DNA of 64,000 bases from Heligmosomoides polygyrus polygyrus (taxonomy: Eukaryota > Nematoda > Chromadorea > Rhabditida > Heligmosomidae). This document shows, one piece after another, positions 20,371 through 33,167 of the stretch (position 1 is its first letter; the number at the start of each line of letters is the position of its first letter). Where the stretch lies: NCBI GenBank assembly GCA_947396885.1, contig OX377206.1:17541114-17605113 (forward strand). Reading direction: 5' to 3'. The position numbers and the translations under genes are program-made. The notes beneath the pieces are model-generated. The model was not told where the DNA came from, searched no databases, and saw only the letters and a program-made list of their open reading frames with translations.

Positions 20371-22920
20371 AATTTTAGAGGCCACATTTCTTAACCATAA
20401 CATTTACTTCGCTAGTGATCTCCAGAGTACGCGCCGCGTAAGATTTCTATCCTCTACACCCGCATCCACCTTGGTCCGCTTATATTCTTGGATGCAAACT
20501 GTGTACTTAACCTTGATGGAAGCGACCCATGGATTATAATTCATCCAAAGATTCAAATACTGGCTCTATGCATACCAGTATTCCGAGGCCCTGACGGGAA
20601 AATGGCGTCCCCTAGTGGGAGGTAGGGAGAATTCGGATTGGAGCACAAATTAAGCTCACTGGAGCAGATATGCTGCTATTAACACAATATGTGTTCAGCA
20701 TATGCCTCCATATAAGAAGAACGGAGGAGGAGCAAGAGAACGATTTCGTCGATGTCTTATTGTATGTGATGCTTTGTAATGTCAATTTTTTTCTGTTTAG
20801 CATATGGAGATTTTGACCTTACGGTCATTCTATAACTAAAGAAGGTATATACATACATACTAAGGTGACTTTTCAAGCAGTGTTCAAGAGTAGCGGAATT
20901 TTGAAGTTTTCGATAATTTTTGACAATAATATAGGTTTACTTAGGCTATTGGTTATAACATTTGTTATATTTAAACAGGTGGAGAGTGAAAAAATAGGTA
21001 TACGTTCACGTTAGCATGAAAAACTCTAACTAGGTTGTTTTTGTACGTAAGTTGCAGAGGCAGGGTTGAGCATCCGCAATGCCCGCCGGAACATCACCAC
21101 CTTCAGGGCCAAGATGACATACTCCGTTCTCTTCGAGAACCACGTCCACCTGCCCCCATGCCATCTTCCGCAGGATGGATGCATCGTCCTCTCTGTTCTT
21201 CCTTCCGAGATCCTACAGGCCATCTCGTCGGTGAAGAAACGTACGGCACTCGGTCCCGACAAGACCCGAACACTTGAAGAGTCTCCCGCCACCGCTCGTC
21301 AACCCCCTGGCGCGGCTCTTCACACGCTACCTGTCGGAGTGCAAGGTTCCATCTCAGTGGAAGACCAGCAGAACCGTCTTGCTGTACAAGAAGGGAGACG
21401 TGCACGGATTGGCAACTATCGCCCGATCTGCCTGCTGTCCGTAGTCTACAAGCTGTTCACTCGAGTTATCCTGAATAGGATTAGCAGAACGCTGGACGAA
21501 GGACAGCCATGCGAGCAAGCAGGATTTCGGAGAGGATTCAGCACGATCGACCACATACACACCATTACGAAGCTCATCGAAGTGTCGCGAGAGTACAAGC
21601 TGCCGCTGTGCCTTAGGTTCATCGACCTGAAAAGGCATTCGACTCCGTCGAGACTGATGCGGTCCTCGAAGCCCTGCTCACTCAGGGCGCCTATGTACTC
21701 AGTACATCAGAGTCTCTCGAGAGTTGTACAGTGGATTCACGACCAAGAACTCACCATTCTACAACGAAATCATCATCGACGTGAAGAGCGGAGTTCGGCA
21801 TGGGGATACCATATCCACGAAGCTCTTCAGCGACACCCTGCGCGAACTAGAATGGGAAGACATGGGAGTGAAGGTGACTGCCGGCAACTGAATCATCATC
21901 ACTTCGCTGACGACATCGTGCTCATAACGCCGAGCATCATCCAGGCGGAGCGAATGCCGACTGACCTCGATCGTGTACGTGGGAACGTTGGACTGCAGAT
22001 GAATCCTACAAGGATGTTCGTGAGGAACAGACGAGTTTCTGATGCCCATTCTAGCTCAAGGGAACATCTTCGAGTGCTCCAATTACGTTTATCTGGGTCG
22101 CGAAGTCAATATGGCCAACGACCTAGCGTCGGAGCTGGGCAGGAGGAAACGAGCGGCTCTGGAGCTTTCAAAAGCGTCAAAGAAGTCGTGAAGTAGACGA
22201 AGGACGTTCAACTCCGTGCCCAGCTATTCGATTCCACTGTTCTGCCTGCGCAAAGATACGCCTCAGAAAGCTAGGCTATACGATGAACACGCAATTAGTG
22301 TCGCGCAGAATCGAGAGAACGATGTTCGGAGTGACACGACTAACGCAAGTGAAAAATCTCCGGTATTCCGAGCTGCGTCAACGTTCGAAGATCAGAGACG
22401 CTGTGGCATGGGTCAAGTCATCGAAAATTGGGTGGGCAAAATACGCAATGCGCTTCGCAGACACCCGCTGGACGAGAGCCGTCACCGACTGGTTTCCTCG
22501 GGAAGTCAAGAGAACACCAGGGCACCCACCAACGCGTCGGTCGGACTTTCTCGGTGAAAGTCCTGAACGAACGATATGACGCTCTTTGTGTCCTTCGAGC
22601 TAGGAGGCTCTATTGGAACACATTCGCACGTGACAAGGACGAATGGAGACTCTGTTGGTGTTGGTGCAACTCGATGAACAGCGGGACGACAGCGATGTGA
22701 TATAGATGACACCTGAATGTTTCCTCGCTTTTTTCGAAATGAATCACACCTCATTTTTCGCCATATTTTTCATGCAATCCTTGAGATTTCCGTGACCGCT
22801 TAGGTACTTCGTCCTCGTTTTGGAAGCGGGCTTGTTGGCAACTCTTCACAGATTGCTAGAGAAATTGGCTTCATTCTCTGAAGATCAACTCATACGTGCT
22901 TCATTCGGCGCAGTTATTTT
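20370..22920 (+). mobile_element. RTE-like LINE copy 2 (5' region, truncated RT, 3' UTR)
   Basis: The first about 690 bases match 780-1,355. RT sequence starts at about 21,060 and runs to about 22,700, followed by the 3' untranslated part with TGCAATCCTTGAG…TTTTGGAAGCGGGC. No endonuclease domain precedes the RT. Both copies switch from the shared 5' region into LINE coding sequence at the same point (TCTAACTAGGTTGTTTTT), which is unusual for ordinary 5' truncation. Confidence 0.7.
21066..22580 (+). pseudogene. LINE reverse transcriptase, frameshifted
   Basis: RT motifs appear in alternating frames: AISSVKKRTALGPDKTR, then IGNYRPICLLSVVYKLFTR, GFRRGFSTIDHIHTI, LCLRFIDLKRHS (motif A with the catalytic Asp; the expected following residues are lost to a frameshift), HHFADDIVLITP (motif C), and in other frames RWTRAVTDWFPREVKR. 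At least four frameshifts occur, so no product is expected. The protein type is the same as the remnants at 1,440-2,250 and clearly different from the LINE at 3,747-6,672. Confidence 0.8.
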
Positions 22921-24055
22921 ATAGAAGAAAACGAGAACAGGGTAGGTCCCCTAGGAACTATTTTTGGAGACAAAGTAGAGGGTGGACACCAGGGATGAGC
23001 GAAACTTCTGTTTTCTGATTTTCTTGCCATTTCGGGGAAATTTTTTCTGCTTTCTGGTAAAATGGCCAAAAAATTGGTCAGAAAACAAAAAATAAAGCTG
23101 CGCACAAAATGTTGTCATAGCAATCCAATAACAGGAATTGAATAAGTATCATAGAGGTCATTACTTTTGCGTTAAAAGAATGTCTCTAGAGTATTCAAAC
23201 TTGCAAGAATGTGACGTTTTGGGTGTGCACAAGCAGAGATTGCGCCATGCACCGATCGAGTATACTGCTTGTTCGTTTGCTTGATTGATGGTGTAAGTGC
23301 TATTGACACGGAGCTCCTTATCGTATTTCACGTCTTTTATATTTTTTCCAATTTTATCCATAGTGTAGGCTATCTAAAACTTCGCACAAAACTCTGTGTT
23401 GAGGCTGCAAAGGTAGTGCTTAAGTTACATTCAATGAATGAGTTATCACAAAAACTCCACACGGAGAACAGTGTTTATAAACTGAGGCTGCTTCAATAGT
23501 TTTGCGACATATGAAAACATATTATAGATCAACTAAGACACATCTTAAACCTCACACTCATACTACATTGTTAGCACATTCGTTTCTTTGGATCCAGAAT
23601 GGAATCAGAGATTCGACCATGACATGTAAGGTCATGTCTAGGTGGTCAGGAGAGAACGAAGAGAGAAATGGGAAGGTTCCCATGTGATTTTCAAGCGCAA
23701 CTGTGCGGAACATTCCGCACGTAGCTATCATTGAGCCTATGCTGCAGACAGCTTTCAGCTTTCAAACTTGGAGGAGTAAGTTGCCCTACCCAAAGCTGTT
23801 GCTCCGCATCAGTACAATATGAGGTGACTACATATGACTGTCTGTTAAAACTAAGTTGCTACATGAAAAAGGCTGATTCTGCTTATTTCATACAGTCTCT
23901 TTCACCAGCCATAGCAGCTGATTGGATTTTAAGCGGGCGCCAGGAACTTCTCTACTCGTCCCTGCCCCGTGCCAGAATACCCCATTTGGTCGTTGGAGGG
24001 ACATGAATAGCGTCATATCTCTAGTTCCACTTAGCCTAGTGATAGTGTATCTGAT
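22920..24055. other. No supported gene
   Basis: Contains an A/T-rich TTTTCTGATTTTC-type imperfect repeat (22,990-23,100), and near 23,240 GATTGCGCCATGC, shared with the Tc1-like remnant at 54,505 and 56,969. Short ORFs have no recognised features. Confidence 0.45.
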
Positions 24056-24059
24056 TTGC

Positions 24060-24260
24060 AAACCTTAGTGGAGCGCGAAACTTCGGAGCCACTCATATGC
24101 GTGAATCGTGTTACTCCGAGTATCGTGCTCTCGATTCTTCGCGCTGCTGACCCACAGTTCTTCCTGCTCTCGAAGAGCCAGGTTTTTGAGCCGTACAGTG
24201 CAGCGACGGCGATGGAGCGAAACAGGTACGAAACACAGCCTGACTTTCTTTATCATCACC
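24060..24260 (-). pseudogene. LINE RT C-terminal fragment
   Basis: On the minus strand one frame reads LYGSKTWLFESRKNCGSAAR then RIESTILGVTRFTHM, matching the post-RT region of the LINE family at 21,066-22,580. No ends or other domains. The ORFs on both strands here are shadows. Confidence 0.65.
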
Positions 24261-24349
24261 ACTTTTTCAGCGCTTCTGAATGCTGTCAAAAAACGCTTGC
24301 TTCTCGTAATCCATTTCTACAACTGCGTCGTCATCTACGCTGACCACGC

Positions 24350-25200
24350 GCACGAACTGAGCTATGAACTTTTCTTTTCAGGAACAGAATTCTGCAAAAG
24401 GAGCTGGTCATGCATGAGTGGTAGAGGCTGACAAGGATCAGGGGTGCAATCCCAAGGCGGGGGGCACCTTATAATGGAACTTGCGTCTCACCCCTCGTTC
24501 TCTTGATCCCCACCCCTTCCCCCAACCTCAACCCCAGACCCGCCCCTAACTAGGCACAACAGTAACAAAACCACAAAAACAAAAAAAAACAATAATAGCA
24601 ACAAAAAGAACAAAAAACAATAACAAAAATACGCTCCAGGTGTCACCGGGTCACCTCCGCTTTCAGTCCCACTCAGAAGGGGTTTGTAGGAAACGGTCAT
24701 TTGCCCACTCCGGAAGACTAGCTGTCTTTGTGAGCATTTCTCAATCTCATGATGCGACTGTAAAGCATTCAAAATACTTGCATGCTTCAAAACGTTTTTG
24801 TTAACTGAGCATGATCTGTACAATAGCACCGCCTATTAATCTGGTTTCCTTTCTGGTGGCTTTTTTCGCTGTAATTTTACATAGGTTTATTTCCTTGGTT
24901 GACCGTGGTGAAAGAATTTATAAAGCGCAAAAGTCCTGCATCACCATCAGTCGAACCACAAGTACTTCCACTACACAGTACTACTTCTCTCCACTCCACT
25001 GAGCTGCTCCTGCCCGGATGCCAGCGCTGTATCCAGCCTATTTGAGCCCATCCCAAGTGAACCACAATTCTGCTCCCAAATCTTCGTTGCAAATGGAGAC
25101 ATAGAACACATGTTTGAAACCAGCCTTCGAAGCTGCAGCCCCTATTACACATCTCATCTCGAAGTGACACGGTGACCTGCTATCTTTCTCCTGTCATGTC
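24350..25200. other. No supported gene; low-complexity and start of block B
   Basis: An A-rich, then C-rich simple stretch (24,480-24,640). From about 25,010 weak similarity to 10,140-10,240 begins, which marks the approximate start of block A/B homology. Confidence 0.45.
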
Positions 25201-25510
25201 GGCTGGTGACCATAGAATGGCGAATAACTTCGTCCCCTAAACGAAATGCGAGAAATGGAAGTCCTATGGAGTAGACGATTCGGTTTTAACAGAACAGCTT
25301 CATGCACTTTATTAAGCGATGGGATGGCTAATCAAAGCAATAAGGCAGGAGTTCATCTCAGCAAAAGATAATCTTCTTAATTGATTCATTAGCGACAAGC
25401 AACCGACATCTTTGCGATATTTCTTTTCTGTTTTCAGCACACATCGATCATCTGTAGAAGATGGATTTGTTGAAGTCAAGTGTGATGGAAGAAAATTGTG
25501 ATGAAACATC

Positions 25511-28500
25511 TCAGAAGTCGCACTGTGCCCTGGACTTGCTCCAGCCGGTTGTAGAATAGCATATACCTAAACTGTTCTCTTCAGAATAACCACCTTATGA
25601 GAAAACCTCGGCTTACACTAAACCTATTTCTGCCCTCTAAGTCACCTTTTATATGGTTAAGACGAAGCGCTATCATTCAAATCAATAATTCATACATACC
25701 AGTTCTTTGGAAAATCCAACTAATATAGCGACGCACATCTACGAAGTGGTTGCTCCATACTAAAATTGAACTGTAGGTGGACTCAGAAAAGACCATGGAT
25801 GATAGTGTAAGGCTTTGCAAAAAATAGGAACTAAATTGAAACGCCTGGTTCTCGTTTGAGGTCGCATAGCCCTCTATGAATTCTGCAATAAATGTGTACC
25901 TGTTCTGATTTCCTTCACATTCTTTACTTCGCAAGGGGAATATGCCTTTCCCGGGAGTTCCCTATTATCGCTTGATGACAGAACTCCTACAGCTGTAAAT
26001 TTGCCGTCTGATCCTCTTTGAAAGAGCGGACCACCACTATCTCCCTGAAGAGAATACGACACAACTTCTTTACGCAAAGTATTCTCTTGTACGTTTAGGG
26101 AATTCGATTCTTCCCGAAACGTACAAGCTATTAAAATGTTTAGTTGCTACATGGAGATGCACTTTTGGAAAGACACCTGCATCGTCTTTGCTACAAAACA
26201 CAAAGGCACGCAAAACATTTGAAAATAAATTAAATATTTGTCGAAAAGGAAAAAGCAGTCAAATGGTATCTAATCGGCGAACCCAGTTATTGCAGTATTT
26301 TAGAAGGACGTTATCGTTTTTCCCAATTTACTAAGAAGGGAATAAACAGGAAGTACACTTACATCGCAGACAGATGAACGGTTAGAGAATACGATCACTA
26401 GTTTTCCGTCTTCTTCGTGACCGATGTATTTCAAGGTCCGCAGATAGCCAAACTCCAGTTCCTCTAAAAAAGAACTTGAAGTAGTCCTTCTTTTCCAACC
26501 ATTGCGTCCAAAGTTAATAACGACTCAACCCTGACGACAACACCGAGGGCGTTCCTCGAGAATAGGCTCCAGGGTAAGCTATGAGTGCTTCAAGAAATAG
26601 GAGATGCACTGTGTGCTTACCGTCTCTGCCTGCTCCAGCTGACTGCAACGGGTCCACCAATTGCTGGTGCTCACATGGCAAACATATTGGAGCAGCTTCG
26701 TCATAGCTGACATATTCATCTAATTCGAGGATTGCGATATCATCTTCGGGCCCGCAGATGTCCTTCAAGTCACTCATCTAAACATATCTGGTTTACCCTA
26801 ACTTCACTAATTGCGCTGTTGGGCTACATTCCACCACACCAAACTTACCACCCCCTTGACTTGATACGCCTTCTGGCATCCCTTCGCGGTTTTGCAACTA
26901 TTTCCAAGATATACTTCGAAACTAGACGCTTCTCTAAGCGGAGGCAAGTACCTGAAGCGCACAAATCATATCATGCCATTCCTGGACAAATCTCTCTTAG
27001 ATAGGTACCGTGAGCGTTTGCAACGCTCCTCGCGCTCGCTTGCCGTGAATTCATGTACGCAGTGGGCGGCTGTGAGGACATGAACGGGCGAGATAAGCAC
27101 GCCGCTGCACACGTAGTCATCGCCATCTGGAAAGAAACAATCGTAACGCATGAGTGCATGGCGCGACCTCTTCTTTTAACGTTCTCAAAAATGACTCATT
27201 TCATGCGTTTTAAAACAAAATAAAATTGCTTCAATAATTTTCCTTACAAAAACTCGTTTTTCTTCTCAGCACTGTGTTTACCTTTTTTGGGAAAAAGTTT
27301 TAGGGAATATTGGAAAACTCTCTTTACCCTCTTGGAGAGCGTCTGGTGATATCTTGAAAAAACTATTAGGTTGGCAACTAATTTCGTGGACTCTCAAGAA
27401 TCTTCAGCAAAACTATTTATTTACAAATAACAAATGGCAATCTTTAATCAAAATAAGATCCCTCGGAACGCAGAAGTGCTTTCCATATATCAGGTAGCTG
27501 GTCTATCCCACGGCCACAGAATTATTGTGCTTTCAAGGCCAAGAATCTTTGGCGGTGCATTTTGACCTGGTCCACATTTATAAATCGACTTCCAACCAAG
27601 AAGCACTGCACCGAACTAAAAATGTGGTAGTCACTCGGCGCAAGATCTGGGCTGTAAGGTGGATGAGTTTGAAGGCGCTTGAGAGTCCACGAAATTAGTT
27701 GCCAACCTAATAAATTTAGTTTCGAGGATGCTAAGTTTTGTTTCACAAGCGTCTAGCTTGCAGCGAAAAGTGTTCAATTTGAATTGAGAATAGCAGATTT
27801 TAACCGTAGCGTCTCTGCAAATTACCTAAGGTTTCAAGGTTGAGGGACGTACGCGACGTTATTGTTCCAAACCATCTTTTTAATCAACGCTTTGACTTTC
27901 TCAGTCAGCTGCAAAACATCGAGCAGGAAATAGGGCGTTTTATTGAAGCAAATAAATATCTGTATAGTCATGTAAGGAGATCTTCTTGGCAATTTAAACA
28001 ACCTTAAAACATTAACCACAGCATCTAGTTATAAAACATGCTGCTAGCTTGTGGTCGGTTGTGACGTGATCTGTTGTTTTGTGCCCCCTTGGAGAACGGT
28101 CAACTAAGAAAAAAATCCTGACCGAAAAACAACGTTGCGAATCAATTCTTGCTTCATCTCGGAACATTAGTGCTGACTCCTTTGATGTTTTGGGGATACA
28201 TAACTTTATTCATTTATTTATTTATTTATTCAGGACATTACGATAACTATTTAACCAAAATTTTGCTAAAATAAAGGTTAGGTATAATGGGCGCGAAATG
28301 TCGTCTTTTCCTCCTTTGTAAAACATCAGGTGGATGACACTTAAATCAGTCAAATGAATAATGCGATAAATGAAACTAGTGCGAGTCGTGATTTCAACGC
28401 GATACCCTCCTCAACATTCGTGTCTGTCTTCTTCCAAGGCAAACTATACAATACTGCTGTAAACCACAGGGGCAGTAAAGAGTATTATGACCAATCAATG

Positions 28501-31500
28501 AATGACAACGCTTTTGGGATAACCAGACGTTCAACGGCCTGCCGGCCGCCAAATGTCTGGTTGGGGCTTCGCCCCAAAACCGGAGAATAGAATACCCCGA
28601 ACGTCTTGTTCTCCTCTCTAGGCCTTCTCTCATTCATTGAAAAAACTGGTTTTACTATATAGAATGGTATAGCGGAATAGGACAAAACAGGTCCATCACC
28701 TTCACTGGACCCCTTTAACTGGTCCCCTATCACTGGTTCCCCTTTATTGTCTGCCCTTTTCCGGTTAAATCTTCTTCACTGGTCCCCCCTCCCCCTTCGT
28801 CGGTCCCTACTACTGCTCCCACATTCACTGGACCTCCCTTTACTGGTCCCCTCTTCGCTGGTCATCCTATCCTTCACGGATCCCTATTACTGGCCCCACC
28901 CTCACTGGTCCTCCTTTTATTCATCAACCCTTTTCCGGTCCCCCCTTAACTTTACCCCTCCCCCCCCCCCCTCCCCATTCACCGGTCCCCATTACTGTTA
29001 CCTTCCTCACCGGTCCCCTTCACCTGGTTCCCTCTTTCACTTGTCAACCTTCTATCGGTCCCATATTCACTGGACCTCTCCCAACCTCACCGGTCTCCAT
29101 TACTGGTCCCCTCCTCACCAGTCCCTCCTTCATCTGGTCCCCTCTTCACTGGTCAACATTATACCGGTCCCATATTCACTGGACCCCTCCTCTCCTTCAC
29201 CGGTTCCGCCTTCACTGGACCCCTCCTTCAACGGTTCCCCTTCACTGGACCCCCCCCCCCCTCACAGGTCCTCATTGCTGGTCCCACCTTCATTGGTCCC
29301 TCCTCTATTGGTCAACCCTTTACCGGTCCCCATACTGGAATCCCATCCTTCACCGGTCCCCCATTACTGGTCCCACCTTCATTGGAAACACGTCGTCTGA
29401 ATCCGAACACCCCTTGCGCGACATCGGTGACACCTCTCCTCAACCTGAACGTCCTTTGCGCGACATGGGTGACATGTCGGCTGAACATGGACGCCTGTCG
29501 ACAACTACAACAGTTGACAACTGGTGACAACTACAACCCCCCCCCCCCCCCCCCTCCCCATACTTCCTCCCAACACACTCCTTCAGAACTTCTGTGCAAA
29601 CAAACACACACTCACTCACCCACAGACAAACGAACGTTCTCGCTTATATATAGTAGGATATAGTAGAATAATACAATATCTTGTATAACAGTAGCTCCAA
29701 AATCACTGATAAGACGTATGTAAGCTCTTAAGTGGGAGGAGTTTACAGCTCCAATTCAGAATAGTGTACCTGATGTTTCTAACTTATTCCAAAATGGGCT
29801 TTTAGGATGTCGCTAGATAACACTATCCTACTGCATGTAATAAAAAGTCATTAATAACGACAGCGTTCTAAAGGGAATGGTCTTACCTATGTGAAACAAT
29901 TGCCCCAACCAACACTTCAAACCACCTTACGCTGCTCGAGGTTTAGGTGTTTGCACAGACAATTTATCTCGCAATCCTAGTTCTACTTGCGCTGACAGAA
30001 CTGTCCTCCGTCTGCTAGTGCTATACCATTCTGCTATTTTGAAGACTCACCTGAACGTTCAGATTTTTCAACAACCACTTACAGTATAGCCTCGCAACCC
30101 ATGGGAACTCATTCGGTAGCAGTAGCCGTCCTCCGAATGACTTGTAATTGTGCTTCAACTTGGATCCAGTCTCTAAATACAGCAGTAATTGTATCGAAGA
30201 ATGCCTTGTGGACGTTTAGAAAATGTAAGGATAAATATACTTGAGAATTATGGGGAAACAATATCAAATTTTAATGGTTTGTTTCGCCACCTCCCTTCAG
30301 ACAAACCATTTTCTTATAACACCTCCTCGGTGTTCTAGGTGTTTTCTTATAACACCTGATAAAGATCGGCGTTGGCAAATCACTTCCTCAAATGCAGCAT
30401 GCTTTCGACTTCTACAGGGGGAGAGGGAGGCCAGATCACGGCCGTTCGAATGCGTATTGTGCAGATACAACGACTTTCGGTTTGCAACCAAAAACAGAGT
30501 CAGCAGGCAGTTTTATACATCACAGACAAGCCTGAAGGGATTAAAGTCTTGGTTGACCTGCGCCAAATCCGTAACAACCATATCCAAGCAATGCGAGTGA
30601 CAAGCGGACCACCCCAACAGTGCTATTTACATGCCCCTAAGTTGCTCAGAACTTCGAAAAATACACAAGAATATATGTGCACAATATGAGCGATTTTGAA
30701 GTTCACAAGAAGTTTGAGGAAAATGGCTGAGTGGATGTTTCAGTAACATCGCTTGATGAGAATATGTGCATTGCCCCTTCCATCAGGCAATTCTTAAGAT
30801 TTTTCTCAAGCAACATGTGCCGCGGTTTATCCTCTTTTTGAAAGCATTGCTAGAGCTTGCGGATGAGTTCTATTGTTCATTATAAGGCCCTGTTTGAAAG
30901 TATAATAAGGCGGCTCATAAACGCCAAAAAGTTTTCCGTAGCTGCCCACCAAGTACAAACGTGATTCCACAGTTTTTTTTATTCCTCAGATTCCAAAGGA
31001 TAATAGACAAAGAACGACATTACTCAATCTCTTCTGGGATGCGCCACGCATCCTACTTCAACGGGATGTGGTGGAGGCGATTTGAATGCGTATTTGGTCA
31101 TACAATAATTAGCGTGGCCAGCCGATGAACAAGTCGGCGCTTTACCCTTTTAAGACAATTCTGCTACCTAATTTTAATCCACCAACCCCAGAAAGAGAGA
31201 AGGCTTGAATGAAACCCGAACGAGGAACCTGATATCGGATGCGAGCGACAGCCGGCACCTCCTCCGACTGCGCTACACGCGTCCCCACAGACTGCATATC
31301 ACCTAGAAGTAATACGTATGGCACATCTAACAAGAAGAATATCTAACGCTAGCCTTCAAATTTTGTGCTTCTTAATAACTCTCGGCTAAAGCTGTGTTCT
31401 ATTTCTGATCGTTGATCAATTTTAAACTCATTGAAGGTATAACTCACGAAGCAGTTCAGGTCCACAGGTTTTTTTGATGAAGTCGTTTTCTTCATCTCCA

Positions 31501-31553
31501 ATCCACCAGCAGCTTCCCAGAGTAACAAAAACCAATACCAGCAAGGCTCTCAT
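25511..31553 (-). CDS. Trypsin-like serine protease, gene B (multi-exon)
   Basis: Paralogue of gene A with matching exon boundaries. Minus-strand exons: 31,553-31,448 (signal peptide MRALLVLVFVTLGSC, then DEENDFIKKTCG); 27,169-27,009 with LTAAHCVHEF; 26,951-26,849 (SSFEVYLGNSCKTAKGC); 26,777-26,621 with DDIAILELDEY; 26,463-26,363; about 26,064-25,900 with LQGDSGGPLFQRG; 25,759-25,700 (HFVDVRRYISWIF); and 25,566-25,511 ending TGA. Five internal exons keep the same lengths as in gene A (103, 157, 101, 60 and the 106-nt first exon). The His exon is 9 nt shorter, and the last exon is shorter by an earlier stop. The His, Asp and Ser triad motifs are intact. The same two joins are unresolved as in A. 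The Cys of the terminal IC motif in A is Phe here. It may be active or a recent pseudogene; expression data would decide. Confidence 0.78.
27366..27710 (-). mobile_element. mariner-derived MITE
   Basis: Ends TTAGGTTGGCAACTAATTTC and its complement, flanked by TA. The minus strand still encodes HPPYSPDLAPSDYHIF and SVQCFLVGSRF, the mariner C-terminal motif, so this is a 345-bp deletion derivative. It lies in the intron upstream of the His exon of gene B and is absent from gene A. Confidence 0.8.
28523..29658 (-). mobile_element. Non-autonomous Helitron, copy B
   Basis: Same family as 11,969-13,447. On the minus strand it starts TCCTACTATATATAAGCGAG after an A, and ends with a hairpin and CTGG before a T. 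The interior has ACTGGTCCCC-type minisatellite (28,690-29,390), a shorter GCGCGACATCGGTGACA block, a long C run (about 29,537-29,554), and a conserved CCCCGAACGTCTTGTTCTCC segment near the 3' end. No helicase is encoded. Confidence 0.8.
31030..31330 (-). repeat. tRNA-derived SINE family S1
   Basis: Positionally orthologous to the copy at 18,835-19,140 in block A, with the same box A-like GTAGCGCAGTCGGAGG on the minus strand. The left limit of block C also falls in a copy of this SINE. Confidence 0.7.
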
Positions 31554-31640
31554 CTAAACACCCACGTGAGATTCTCGAGAACTGTCCGAAGGCTTTGGGG
31601 CGACACTTTGGGAAGCAGTGCATGTGAGAACATGCAAAAG

Positions 31641-31646
31641 TGATAA
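31641..31646 (-). promoter_or_regulatory. TGATAA motif upstream of protease gene B
   Basis: Lies about 90 bases upstream of the gene B ATG (31,553), in the same context AAAGTGATAAAGAACTAGTG as in copy A. Conservation over otherwise diverging flanks suggests function or recent common origin. Confidence 0.5.
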
Positions 31647-31854
31647 AGAACTAGTGGAAAACCGGCGTAACGTTGTCTTCAGGGCAGGGGAGAAGTGAGT
31701 GCCGCTGCATTCTACCGGAAGCTTATATGTTAGTTAGGTTGTGAATGTTTCCTTTTAGACGCCTTTATTAAAGCCATTTTTCCACCGTCGCTGACAAAGT
31801 GATGTCATCTCTATGGTGGTGACCTGGCTTTTTTTGAACAACATTTTTGCTAAT

Positions 31855-32060
31855 TTAGACGATGTTTTTCTTTATTCACCATGTGAATCACACTTTGTTT
31901 TCCTGCATATTTCTCCATGAAACTTTTATGGATTTCAGCTCGGTTAGCTATGTCGTCAGTGTTTTGGAAGCGGGCTTGATTGCAACTCTTCACAAATTGC
32001 TACAGAAATTCGAGTTGACCTTCAGCGAAAGGCTTCGTTCGCTGAAGGTCGACTCGAATT
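31855..32060 (+). mobile_element. RTE-like LINE 3' fragment
   Basis: Same fragment as at 19,585, continuing into TTCAGCGAAAGGCTTCGTTC and its near inverse CGCTGAAGG. Shared by blocks A, B and C. Confidence 0.6.
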
Positions 32061-32474
32061 TAGAGGTCAAAAACGGGGATATGCGGACCGCTAAAAGCGG
32101 AAGACGAAAGGTGGAACAGTAGGGCCCGAAATGATCGGAAATCGGAATACGAAACACGGAAACGGCAGTAAGGCATTCGCCAGACGAATAGACGACACGC
32201 AGTCCCCTCCGGCTACAACGCCTCTGGATACGACGCAACTCCTGATTCAACGCAGATTTTTTTTCTGGAACCGTCCAGCTCTTCTTTACTTTAATACAAG
32301 CCAACTACGGTTAAGACGCGCTGCGTAGAACGCAACTACCGTTACAGCGCCGATCTGAGAAGAAATCTGTTCTCCAAGTGATTCCCGTTATAATAACGCG
32401 ACCAGGCCCAATTCCGGTCCCACGCGGAAATGGAGATGAGCAAAATGCTGACTGCGTTTATAATTATTACAATA

Positions 32475-33040
32475 CCAGCCGTCGGAGAGGCTAAGCGGCC
32501 GCACTGACGGCTTCTGAATGGCTTCGTCGTAGTGATAACTTTTCATCATCAGTTGTAGCTGCCATCTATGTCATGTTTTCCGCAACTACGTCGAGTGGGG
32601 CAAATTTGAAAGGGTCACGAAGAGGGACTGCTATTCTAGAGATATTCATTACTGCTCAGAAAAAATTGAGCCCACCAGCTACAAGTGAACTGTAAATCTA
32701 CATGCTATGAAGTATTCAGAGAATCATCATCCTACTATATTCCTTTATAACTGGGCGAAGATATTAAAATGCCTGTAGAAACTATTAATACAAAACATTC
32801 CTCAGCTACTCTTCAGCGACCTTGACTATCTCCAGTGCTGAAGCTTCGGAGCGCTTGAATGACATACAAAAATCGATAATTTGATCAATATCGATTGATG
32901 GTAATCAAACTTCAAAAACGATCTTCGAATTCGTGTTGTGCGACACCCACTACTCCCAGGCTAACGTCTTGCACCGCTTGAACGACATACGCGACAGCGA
33001 TCTCGACTACACGCACACTACTCTTTTAGATATAGTAGGA
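32475..33040 (-). mobile_element. Short Helitron-like element with empty site in block C
   Basis: Block C reads ATTATTACAGTA/TTTATG (junction 49,773/49,774). Block B splits at the corresponding ATTACAATA and resumes with TTTTTATAG. On the minus strand the 566-bp insert starts TCCTACTATATCTAAAAGAG and ends GACGGCTGG, with the upstream inverse AGCCGTC forming a hairpin. It therefore has a TC start, a CTGG end and A/T insertion without duplication. The interior is unlike the other Helitrons. A second TCCTACTATATTCC at about 32,736 on the plus strand may be a nested 5' end. Confidence 0.65.
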
Positions 33041-33167
33041 TTTTTATAGACCTGTCCTTCTATTGCCCATTTCACAGTCACGAGCCGCACTTGTGCGACG
33101 ACGTATTCGACGTACATCGACGCTTTTCGCAAACGGGCAGCCGACAGATGCGTTTATAAGTCTAGTA

